From Crambe crambe (lineage: Eukaryota > Porifera > Demospongiae > Poecilosclerida > Crambeidae): a stretch of 64,000 nucleotides of DNA. The DNA lies in contig OZ004594.1 of assembly GCA_963924555.1 (NCBI GenBank), forward strand, positions 930,001 to 994,000. The letters are read 5' to 3'. A program made the translations under genes and the position numbers. The notes beneath the pieces are model-generated. The model was not told where the DNA came from. It saw only the letters and a program-made list of their open reading frames with translations, and did no database searches. Within the stretch, counting starts at the first letter, position 1; each line of letters opens with the position of its first letter. Of this stretch, positions 25,176 to 34,803 are shown piece by piece.

Positions 25176-27539
25176 CACATACCTGGCTTCCCTTCTGTTG
25201 ATGGATTCCTCCAGAGTAGCCACTCGCAAACTGTAAAGAAGAGAGTGCCCCTATCATCTATGCAGTTAATTAGATGTGCATACTTACTCATGAGACTTTT
25301 GTAGAGATGTGATTTCCTCTCCTTGGTGCTGTTTAGAAGTCTCGGAGAGCTGCTGCAACTGAGCACGCTCCAACTCAACTTTATGAAGCTACAAGAACAA
25401 TAGGGAATAGTGATCATGGTGATCAGCCTCTGAGACATGCTGGTAGTGGCACTCACTTTTATTTTGTACTCATCTAACTTAGTTGTAAGGTCTGTTTCTG
25501 TCCTCCTCTGGGAATTCTCAATCTCGGTCAGCTTTTCCTTCAGTTCCTTAACTTCCTCTTCCAATCTACGCTCCCTCTTCAAGCCTTCCTCTATTCGTTT
25601 CTCAGCTTTGTCTAATAATTCCTATGAATATATCAAACTATCAATCTCAGGGGGTAAACCCTGAAATTAAAAGAACACACCTGATACTGAGCATGCTCAT
25701 TGTGATCAGCTCTTGGACCTCTGGTCTCCTGCTTTAGTTTTTTCTGAGGAACTGTAGAAATTTCCTGGCTTTGAGTATCTTCTAGACGTTGAGAAGAGGT
25801 TTTTTTCGTAAGAGTTGGTTCAGTTTTTTCCCAGGGGAAAACAGGATGCTCCAGTTTTGGTTCTTCCCTGCCACTAAGATCTTTTTGAGGTTTAGTTTCT
25901 TCATTACTTTCATCAAAGATCGATGCTGCAGTCGTTTTATGAGTTGATAAACGTCCACTTCTAGGTGGGCTGGAAGACATGCCATGCTGTGACACTTGAT
26001 CGCTGATATCCTCACGGGGTCCCATCTCTATGGTTGGAGTAGCAGATCCCCTTCCACCACCTCTGCCAAACTTACTCTGAAAACCTGTGTCCAAAGATTC
26101 CTCTTTTTCTTTAGCTTGGCCGTCTTCTCCAACAAGAGGCTTATTCGACTTCTCTTCTCCCTTCTTAGGCGATGGCTGAAGGGGCTCATCAGAGAATCTC
26201 ACAGACTTTTTGCTCGGAGTAGGAACAGAAGACGGCCGAGGAGTGATGGTGTTGGTTTCTGATCCTCGTCTCCTACTTAGTGCGGATCTAGATCTGGGGG
26301 AGGAGTCGACAATGGAGGGAGTGTATCCTCCAAATTGGAAACCTTCACCTTCAGTTCCACTCTTACTGCCTCCGTCTTTTTTGGGGAGAGACCTTCCCAT
26401 TGACATGGCCTTCTCTTCAGAGGCACCTGGTGCCACCACTGGTTGAGTGTTGTCTTTAACACCGGAGGTGTTGGAACGATTTTTTTTACTGTTACTGTCA
26501 AGACCCATACCACTCAGAATGTCATCATCATCTTCATCATCAAAATTGACCAGTGAAGCATTAGGCTTGCTTCTGCTTACAGGTTGTGTAATTCTTTCCA
26601 ATGGCTTGGAACCCGATTTGTCAGTGTCTCTAACCACACCACTATTTCCACTAGTATAAGCAATCAGTTTGCCATCTCTCTGTAAGTCTTGGGATGCTCC
26701 TTCTTCTCTTGGTCTACTCTTTGTGTCTTTAATCCCAGATGACTTGTCCTCAGTGGACAAAAAATCCAATAAATCATCCAACTCTGTGCAATATATTCCA
26801 TAGAATGAAAGCTACTCCTAAATTAATACCCCATTATTTGTACCTTCATCTCTCTTCTTTGTGTCTGGTTTAGATTGAAACTTTGCCTCCATTGGAGGTG
26901 ACTTCTTTAATGAGCTCTTAAGAGGTTTATCACTTATCATTCCCTGACCCGAAACTGCAGTGGGTGAATTCTCCTTCCCTATCTCTATATCTGACTGCCT
27001 TGAGGACTTCGATGAGTTTTTCGGCATTATCTTACTTGCAGAATTCTGCAGCCCAGAAGACTTTTTCTTGCGCTGCTGAAAGGATCCAAAGAGGTTGGCA
27101 TCCATATCTTCTACATCCAACGATGCAGCTAGACTTTTGGTATCTTTCTCTGACATTTCATCATCATCACTGTCATCGAAGTCATCAGCTACTTCAATAG
27201 CCATTTGGCTATAAAAATCATCAGTTCCTCTGCGTAGAATTTAATGCATTGCTAATGGAATGGCTATTATATGTTCCTAAGCATACTAAAAACTTACTTA
27301 TTCTTTGCTGATGAACCATGACGTTGGTTTCTTTCATCTGAAGAGTTACCAGTACTGCCGCCAAGCAGTGAGTCCAAATCTATATCCAATGAATCCTCCC
27401 TCCCATCAGAGCCACCTACATGACCAGATCTCTTGCTGAGTCCAAGTTTTGGCAGGTCACCAAGCTGGAGATCATTAAATAAAGTCCTACTGTTAAATCC
27501 ATTAGTAGAGTGTTTACCTTGGAACTCATTTTTGAGGTG
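22930..27539 (-). CDS. FBF1: Fas-binding factor 1 homolog (centriole distal appendage protein)
   Basis: The minus-strand start at 27539 reads MSSK, then LGDLPKLGLSKRSGHVGG. The next exons encode acidic low-complexity sequence (VADDFDDSDDDEMSEKD, ELDDLLDFLSTEDKSSGIKD, NFDDEDDDDILSGMGLD) and the FQFGGYTPSIVDSSPRSR motif typical of FBF1. The second half is almost pure coiled coil (for example EEVKELKEKLTEIENSQRR, LEERLARQQAENEGERGRL, EQSALTKVQEELKNERKLL), ending DKEDLEKEVEYLATLENRS with stop 22930-22932. FBF1 is part of the transition fibres that dock centrioles at the membrane and gate ciliary entry. Its stop is 31 bp from that of UPF0193 on the other strand, so the 3' UTRs must overlap. A GA microsatellite (about 25126-25170) follows one donor site. 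Confidence 0.78.
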
Positions 27540-27650
27540 AAAGCGGTTTTATTTTTGAATGACGTACCAGATAAACATGCGCATGCTCAGTAGGGCTAGT
27601 TCAAATTCTCAAATGGTAAAGGGTCGTCACGAGTGTTAAAATGGTGGAAG
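27540..27650. promoter_or_regulatory. Bidirectional promoter FBF1/AMN1
   Basis: Just 111 bp separate the two ATGs. The gap holds a CRE-like TGACGTA (27559-27565), a CATGCGCATG palindrome resembling an NRF1 core (27576-27585), and GGTAAAGGGTCGTCA (27615-27629), which recurs elsewhere in the window. All functional assignments are by motif only. Confidence 0.5.
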
Positions 27651-28689
27651 ATGTCCAGACCTATATCGTCTCTCTTCGATTTTGCCCTTCAGGCTGTGTT
27701 ACGAGATCTGTCCACACACGAAGATGAATTCTCATACCTCCCAGTTGGCGTGAAAACTAGTTTGGCACGTATAATGGCAAAAAGAGGAGTACTCACAGAT
27801 AGGAATATAGGATTAGTAAGCCCAATATCTGTACACTATGCCTACCAAAGACCCCAGTATATACTCAGGTCATCCATGATGGCATATCAGAACTAGACCT
27901 CGCAGAATGTGACATAAGTCCATTGTCTCTTCAACTTCTCTCTCGCCGTTGCCCACGTCTGAGAAGGCTTCACCTCAATGCACCCAAGGGCTGTCGTCTG
28001 AACGTGAACTCCAAAGGTAAATCTTCACCGAGTAGAACCTTAGTCTATGTTCATCAATTCCTTGTCCCTGTTCTTTAACTAATAGTAGTATTCAACTTCT
28101 CTTCCTCTTCCTTTTTTACAGTGTTTTGTGACCTCTTCTCCCATTGCACACGTCTCCAAATCCTCAACCTCAAGTGCTGCACTCTGCTGGATGACACAGC
28201 TGTCATCTGCCTCACCCAGAACTGCCCTTACCTCCAATCTCTCTGTGTCTCTGGTTGTCACCTCATCTCCGACAACAGCATTGTAGCAATCAGCATGAGG
28301 AGTAGATACTTACAAGCTCTTGACTTAACAAACACCAAGGTAGTTGTACCAAGATACTCAATCTTCAAATACTTCCCCCCCTCTCTAGGTTACCACATCA
28401 GGACTAACTGCCTTATCCCTGGGACACTGTGCTAAAGTCATTAAGGTATATATCTCTATGTAACTTCCTCCAGTTCTTGCATCATTATCGATAAGCACCC
28501 TTTTTGCACCCACAGGAACTGAATGTGAGCCACTGTCTGAACATAGCAGATGAAGGCATTCTGGCCATAACAGCAAACTGCCCACGCATCTCTATCCTTG
28601 TGTTTCATGGGTGTCCTCTTGTCACTGATAAAGCCCGTGAATCCACCGACCGACTCTCCCTCAAACAAGTTACATGGACCATATACTAG
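27651..28689 (+). CDS. AMN1: AMN1 homolog (leucine-rich-repeat protein)
   Basis: The ATG at 27651 gives MSRPISSLFDFALQAVLRDL, then FSYLPVGVKTSLARIMAKRG, matching the N-terminus of animal AMN1. Following exons read SELDLAECDISPLSLQLLS, LFSHCTRLQILNLKCCTLLD, YLQSLCVSGCHLISDNSIVA, ELNVSHCLNIADEGILAITA and a C-terminal HGCPLVTDKAR followed by LKQVTWTIY at the stop 28687-28689. These are cysteine-containing LRRs of the F-box-associated type, without an F-box, as in vertebrate AMN1. Yeast Amn1 antagonises mitotic exit; the animal function is poorly defined. The upstream in-frame GTG was rejected as start because the conserved protein begins at this ATG. An intron at about 27811-27863 separates the first two exons. 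Confidence 0.85.
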
Positions 28690-28830
28690 TAATAATACTG
28701 TATCAGAATCATAATGTGTAGGGGCTCACCCTTTATTAATAATATTCATCACCCATGTGTTTTGTGTTGTGCACACAATTTTAACCTTTGACCTTCCATG
28801 TCAATAACGAGGATCTAGGAAACAGTAAAG

Positions 28831-29796
28831 ATGGACGCGCTGGCTTTTGACCAGATGCTGCCAGAGTATCAAGAAAACCGGAAAGATGTCGAAGAAGAGA
28901 TAAAAGGGGATTCACCTCTGCCAGGTCCTAACACTGATGAGTTATACGAGGCTGAAATTGGAGGCGGGTCAACTGTTCCTGTGGCAGAAGAGGTAGACTC
29001 GGTTCATGCTTCTTCAGAGTCAGCAGACGGTGCGAGCAACGAAATTTTCCAAAGGAGTTCCAAGTCCTCTAGTACTAGCAGCAGTAATAGTGCACGTGAA
29101 GGCAGTTTAAGTGAAGGTGCTGTATCATTCTACCATCCATCAGCAACGTCACCCACAATCAGTTATGAAAGAGACTTTCCCTCTCAGAAACTGATAGCAG
29201 TATTTGGGAGGCAGTTTGACAGGCCTGAACATATAGCCAGTAGCTTTCAGAAGCTGGTGGCAAGTCGGACCAATATGGATGTGCCTAGTGTTAAGTTTGT
29301 ACCTTTCATGCTGAAGAGGAAAATGCTTTTGAAAGGCAGTTATAGCAGTGATGAACTATTAAAACATGATCTTGTTTGTATGTGTTATAATGCTTCTGAA
29401 GCTAGGATTCTTCTGACAGGTACTGATGGATTCTACACATCACTTCTACGACACACAGAGGCAGTATTAGGTAATTGCCACACTTATTGAGTCTTGTGTA
29501 CAATTCTGTTTTTTTTTTCTTTTCATTTTTTCATTTTCTCTACAGGTTCAAACAAGGTAGTGTTCCTGATCACAAACTACAGCCAGACATCCACCAACCA
29601 CAATGAAGACTTAATATCTCCCACCTTGAAGACTCGTCTCTATGGACAGGAAGCTCTGAGGGTATACCTGGACAATGAACAAGTTTTCTCTTGGATGGAT
29701 GCCCCCAATGAATTACAAGCTACAAAACTCGTGCAACTAGCAGGGAACGAGAAAAATCCACAAAACATCTATAATCAGTCATGCTTAATACTGTAA
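28831..29796 (+). CDS. Uncharacterised protein with C-terminal CaaX box
   Basis: There are two exons. Exon 1 (28831-about 29470) encodes MDALAFDQMLPEYQENRKDV, an acidic and Ser-rich N-terminal third (SSKSSSTSSSNS), then a folded-looking region (KLIAVFGRQFDRPEHIASSF, KHDLVCMCYNASEARILL). Exon 2 starts near 29546 and continues SNKVVFLITNYSQTSTNHNE, finishing NPQNIYNQSCLIL. The final four residues C-L-I-L fit a CaaX prenylation signal with Leu last, the type preferred by geranylgeranyltransferase I. The alternation of hydrophobic strands and amphipathic helices suggests an alpha/beta domain, but no P-loop or other motif is recognised. It is tail to tail with a GTPase that also ends in a CaaX box. 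Gene model confidence is good; the function is unknown. Confidence 0.6.
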
Positions 29797-30060
29797 TTCC
29801 AACCCCCACTACTGTGTATACACCCATCCTTCCAGCCCCCCCCCCCATTGTGTATACACTCAAATGCTGTTATCTCCAGCTGACAGGACTCAAAATTGTA
29901 CCTCATGCAAAGGATTGCTCATCTATACGATCTATTATGATTCAATGTCATACATACTTATGAACTGGTGATTGCAATTTGGTGCTTTGAAAACACGTAC
30001 ATTAGTCACTAATAAATATAATAGTGCTTATAAATAGAGAGAGAGAGTGGTTGAGACTTG

Positions 30061-31281
30061 TTACAAAATTGTGCAGCTGGATTTTTCAGTGTACTTTCTC
30101 TTAATAAACCTGTCTGAGAGTGCAGTCAAGTCCTTTGCCAGATCTATCATGCTCTTTGTAGCCTTGTCGAAGCCCTTGTCCTGAGAGTCCCACACCTTCA
30201 CTCCGCCTCTTCTCCCCTCGTGGAAGTTTGTCACAAAGTAAACGCTGTGTCGGGTGAGATTGAGGTCCTCAAAGGCCTGAAGAACTTTATCTCTCTTATG
30301 CTCTATTTGAATCTCATAATGTTCTCCAACTCGAATCGCTTCTTGGTAAATCAGGTCCAGACAAGTGATTACTATTATAGGCTCGTATCCTGCATGTTGA
30401 AATATTTTAAAGTGTACCGAGGATATTATAAATAGAACTAACCCATATGGGTGCAGTCCTCGAATATTTTCTGGAAGAATTCTAGACTTTCGGGGTCGAG
30501 GAAAGGGTCGCTGGAGCCATCAAACACAAAGACGACACAATGGGGGATCTCTCCAAGGCTTCGCTCCCAAAAGTACCGTCGTGAAAACCACCACTCCTTT
30601 GAAAGGATGGACGAGGAGTGCAGTTCAGCTCCATCTCGATACATGCCACGTAAGGAGTACTCGTGAATGGATCGCTCTGTGCTGTCATATTCCTAAAAAT
30701 TAAAATAAAATTCTACTTCTTCTCACATCTTCTTTTCTCCACCTCCTCCTTCAGTATTTACTCACACTGCCCCCCCCCCCCCCCCCCCCACCACCACCTC
30801 ACCTGGTCTCCCCTGGTGTCCTGATAAACTATCGTCCCCTTATCATTCCCCATGGTCTCCATCCAGCACATGGTCCCATGAGAATCCTCATCTGGATGAT
30901 TGAGAGTCAGCTTCACCTTATCCGGGAACTCTGGTTTTTCATTCACAGCTCGATACATGCTACCAATGAGAGAGGACTTTCCCGATCCTGTTGGTCCTAC
31001 AAACATTATATCTACACAATGTTAAGGAATTCTATCTATGGTATATCCATATAAAGGGGGGAGGTCCCATTTACCCCTACAACTATCTTAGTAGTGAGGA
31101 TACTTGCATGATCAACCATGGACTGCTCTACGTGTTGACCAGACACGGAGTCCAGGTGGTTGGATCTCCACTTTGGAGGCTCATAACTTCTTACTGACGA
31201 CCTCCTCTTCTTCAAGATGTTCAGTTCATCTGGCACCAAGTCCTGCACCGCATTCGAATTCGGTTCCACCGGACCAGCCAT
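30061..31281 (-). CDS. P-loop GTPase, IFI44-like, with C-terminal CaaX box
   Basis: The start at 31281 reads MAGPVEPNSNAVQDLVPDEL. The second exon begins ANIMFVGPTGSGKSSLIGSM, a Walker A/G1 motif of the GPxGSGKSS type. GTIVYQDTRGDQ provides the G3 DxxG, followed by HCVVFVFDGSSDPFLDPESL and PIIVITCLDL, a TCLD variant at the G4 position. The C-terminus is KRKYTEKSSCTIL with stop 30061-30063: a CaaX box (CTIL, Leu last) preceded by basic residues, so membrane anchoring by prenylation is predicted. The overall order resembles the interferon-induced IFI44/IFI44L GTPases, which also appear in invertebrate immune expansions; those usually lack a CaaX box as far as I recall. It shares a 163-bp promoter with the kinase at 31445 and converges with the CaaX gene at 28831. 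A C-run at about 30775-30789 lies in an intron. Confidence 0.72.
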
Positions 31282-31444
31282 CTAGACTGACACAAGATCT
31301 ACTGATCTAGCTAGTACGTGTAGTCAGTTTAACACATGCAGAAGCCTACAAAATCTCTGGTCGTTCTCTCCAGTTAGCAACATGAAATGAAGTGCACCAT
31401 AATAGCAATGACGTCACAGTGGGCTTTATTTGGAATACTACAAG
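31282..31444. promoter_or_regulatory. Bidirectional promoter with perfect CRE
   Basis: The palindrome TGACGTCA at 31409-31416 is the canonical CREB/ATF site. It lies 29 bp upstream of the kinase ATG and about 128 bp upstream of the GTPase ATG on the other strand. No convincing TATA element was seen. Confidence 0.6.
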
Positions 31445-33067
31445 ATGGGTACAACTTTTAGTGCTCCTTCTGATGGATCTGTAGACTCTGAGGATAAAGA
31501 CGGGGGGAAAGAATCTCCAGTCCAAGGAGATGCAGAGAATAAGGAGAAAGCACCAACACCAGCTATCGATACTTCACTCCTTCCAAAAGAGCTGACTTCA
31601 AAGTATGAAGTGCTTGTCAAGATTGGAAGTGGCAGCTTTGGTTCAGTGTACAAAGTCAGAGATAAAAAGACAAGGGTCTTGTATGCAGCAAAGTATGTGG
31701 AAGACAAAGCAAACGATGCTTCAGAAGTGAGTCACTCAGAAGACTTGCAATCAATTATTTTTGGGTGTGTTTTTGAGTGATATTATCTTTCATCATAATA
31801 GGTTATGATTCAAGCCAAAATGGATGACATTCATGTGGTGAAGATCTTTGACACGGTCACAATTCCATCCCTCAAACGGATGGTGATAGTGATGGAGTAC
31901 TGCGAAGGAGGGAACCTTCTGCAGTGGATCAAGAGGAACCGAAGACACCAGCTCCTCAACGAGCGTCTGGTTCTCAAGATATTCAAAGAGATATGTGAGG
32001 CAGTGTACAACTGTCATCAAAAGAAGATAATCCATAGAGATCTGAAGCCAGAGAATGTGTTGATGGATGGCAAACGACAAATAAAATTAGGTGCATCTCA
32101 TTTAGTGGGGGAAAGGGACAAAATGATACTACCATGGAATTCTTAGGATAGAAAAAAAGGACCTAATCCAAATACCCCGTGCCATTAATTATTAAATTCA
32201 TTCACCATTTCGTGTATGATCTTGACATTTCTTACTTCATCCGTAGCCGATTTTGGTGTGGCTCGTGTTCTTCACTCCAGGTCTGTAGCCAAGTCATTCT
32301 GTGGTGAGTGGGGGGATGCTTATACATCAATTGTTGCTACTAGAATGATCTCGTGCCTACAGGCACTCCCCCATACATGGCCCCCGAGCTCTTCTTGAGC
32401 TACCTATCACGTGGGGGCGGAAGACAGAAGATGCAGGGCAGCATAGGGTACGTTGCTTTTCTCAAATCAGGGGACCACATTCTTCCCTCTCAGGCACAAA
32501 AAAAGAATTGTTCCTTTACAAAGACCTTCATTGGACACACCCTCTTGGTGTGCATTATTTATAACATTTTATTTAAACTATAGATACGATGACAAATGTG
32601 ATGTGTGGTCCATTGGATGTATTTTATGGGACATGGCCAACAAATCTAACTGCTTTGTTCATGTAAATGCACATCTAATCTAAAGGCTGGTTTCATTGAC
32701 TTTCTTCTGTGATGATTACAGGAGCTTTCAAGCAGTGTTGGGCTCAATGTTGCTCAGGCCGCAAGCGACAGCATAGGAGTTAGAGAAGTCAACAACCTCA
32801 TTGATACAGACATACCTACCGTGAGTGGTACTTTTCAGTGACCCTTACAATGCCCAGTAGCTACTATCTTGCAGGCTCACTGTAGCTCTCTTTCCTGTTT
32901 CTTTCTTCTCCCCCCTGTAGGATTATGTTCTGACCAAGAGACTGCTACGAGGGATGCTGGTAAAAGATCCCAACCATCGAATCTCTCTCTCGGAAATCCT
33001 CCAAGACAGAGAACTTAGAGAACTTTTTGAAAATCCCCTGGACAGTCACTGGTTTGACGCCATATGA
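31445..33067 (+). CDS. Serine/threonine protein kinase with N-myristoylation signal
   Basis: The ATG at 31445 starts MGTTFSAPSDGSVDSEDKDG. Gly2, Ser6 and the small residues around them fit the N-myristoyltransferase motif. The kinase domain starts at YEVLVKIGSGSFGSVYKVRD (glycine loop) with AAKYV supplying the ATP lysine. It continues MVIVMEYCEGGNLLQWIKR (hinge), KKIIHRDLKPENVLM (catalytic loop), ADFGVARVL (DFG), SFCGTPPYMAPELF (APE) and DDKCDVWSIGCILWDM. The last exon, DYVLTKRLLRGMLVKDPNHR, ends at TGA 33065-33067. All catalytic residues are present, so an active kinase is expected. The family is uncertain; the VMEYCEGGNLL hinge recalls NEK kinases. A TTG lying in frame upstream was rejected as start because ATG fits both the family and the lipidation signal. 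Confidence 0.78.
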
Positions 33068-33260
33068 TATCACACGACACATGTATATATTTTTTTCTTT
33101 TTTCTTTTTCTTTTTTCTTGTTTGTTTTTAGCCCACTCAATCACATGATTCATACCATAATATTATTGATATTATTTTATATTTTTCAACATTACATGTA
33201 CAGTGGGTGGTTTTATAACTAACAGAAGCAGATTTTTTAATACAAACTTTGGAAAATGAA

Positions 33261-34165
33261 TTACTGCTCTTTATAACTGTGATATGTCATGTGACCAAGT
33301 GTGTGAAGGACAGCTACAGCGGCTATTAATGTCACCAAAGTTGTCAAGGCAACCACTAATGAATTCTGGAGGCCACATGGGATCTCGATTCTCAGACTCC
33401 TTGTGTCACTTTCATTCCTGGTCACCAGAAGCGCCCAGGGGCATGTGTCTCTGGTATGGGAGTGGCAGGGGAGAGAGGCAGACCCCAAGGGGTGTGGTAT
33501 GAAGACCAGAGGAGCTGGGATGATTACTGGAGTGTAGCTGGAGTTCGGTGAAGGAGATTGGTACCGGAAATGAATAGGAAGTTTCAATTCCATACTGTAA
33601 TTCATAGGAATGAGTATTAGAAAGGCGCAATGAATGATAGTGCACCTGGCATTTGTGAATTGAGTGTAGACAAGTATAATGTGTCCTTTTGAAGCTGCAG
33701 CTGGCTTCTCTGTATCCATGTGATCAGAAGACAGGATTTGAGGTCCATCAAACTCAACAGTCGCTAGCACCTGAGTGGGGAAAGTCACATAACATCTGTA
33801 TAATAATATTATTATTGTTCTACTTGATCCAAGTCAATGTAGATATCTTGAGTGATATTCTCAACAAGTAAAACTCTGCTCTCAGAGAGTGTTCCATTCC
33901 CCTCAATTTTGATACTAGTGACCAGTTTTCTGTGATACCCAGCTCCATTTAACCCTCGTCTCAAGGAGATGAAGGGGTAGGCCACACCACTCTTGGCATG
34001 TGACGAGTGGAGCTGGTCCATTCTGATGCGCTGAAAGTCCACATCTGCCAGAGAAGACAGCACTTGAGGAGAAGAGGAGGAAGCAAGAGGAACAAGAGAA
34101 GCAGCACAGTTCAACACAATCACCCACAACCACCTGCTGCTGTGATCTGTGTGGATGTGTTCCAT
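33261..34165 (-). CDS. PIGX: GPI mannosyltransferase I subunit PIG-X
   Basis: There are two exons. The first (34165 down) encodes a hydrophobic signal segment (WLWVIVLNCAASLVPLASSS), then GLNGAGYHRKLVTSIKIEGN and LVENITQDIYIDLDQ. The second exon (about 33765 down) carries VLATVEFDGPQILSSDHMDT, LKLPIHFRYQSPSPNSSYTP and VIIPAPLVFIPHPLG, and a C-terminal membrane helix SLVVALTTLVTLIAAVAVLH before YHSYKEQ and the stop 33261-33263. The PIHFRYQxP signature and signal-lumen-TM layout identify PIG-X, the ER-membrane partner that stabilises PIG-M when the first mannose is added to GPI anchors. The gene converges with the kinase (193-bp gap between stops). Confidence 0.85.
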
Positions 34166-34340
34166 TAAACATTAAAATAGGTAAAGGTCGTCATATTTTA
34201 ATTACAGCATTAATCAGCAGTATAATTTGATTTGTGTTTTGACCTGTTCACTCCTTAAATAATCAATGTGTGTGTGCTTTCTGAATTCTAGCTAGCTAGC
34301 TATAATACCTGGATTATTGAGCAGATTCTTAATTTCAGCT

Positions 34341-34562
34341 ATGGAAGGATTTTCAGAGTCTCAGCAGCAGTGTCGTGATCTCAATGACCTGAAGTACCTG
34401 TGGAGATATTTTGGCAGAAAATCTGCTGTTGAAAAATGTAAAGACAGCAACTGAGTACAATGGCTTCTTGGGACCAGATTACACAGCCTTCATTATTTAA
34501 GGAGGGCTTCATTTCCATGGACCTGGCAGATTTACTACCCAATCCTGTAAAGGATGCAGCAT
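34341..34562 (+). pseudogene. Decayed copy of the first DED of the next gene
   Basis: The sequence from ATGGAAGGATTTTCAG follows the DED gene at 34804 closely (CAGTCTCAGCAGCAGTG, TACAATGGCTTCTTGGGACC, GGACCTGGCAGATTTACT). It has single-base indels, an internal deletion spanning the LFKLLE codons, and in-frame stops. It aligns only with about the first 90 codons of the intact gene. A tandem duplication that then decayed is the simplest reading. Confidence 0.85.
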
Positions 34563-34803
34563 AATATTCAGTGATATTCACTCCAGTCATTAAGCGGTTA
34601 ATTAACAATCCCCTTCATGTTCAATGGACTTCTAAATTAGATTTAAGAAACTATGGCATTGATCTTACATTCCTGTCACTCCTCCATCAATCTAGTTAGC
34701 TATAGTGCAGAACTATTAGCTTCAAACCATTTAACCAAGGATGTATACCATATAGCTATATAGTATTGAGTAGCTAGATTCAAAGGAGAAACATTCACTA
34801 TCT

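Noticed and set aside
27633-27650. GTG start upstream of AMN1 and TTG start at 31430 upstream of the kinase
   Set aside because: Nuclear genes of animals rarely use these codons, and the conserved proteins begin at the ATGs at 27651 and 31445.
33284-33502. Plus-strand frame opposite PIGX
   Set aside because: It is the antisense of the PIGX second exon and has no protein-like features.
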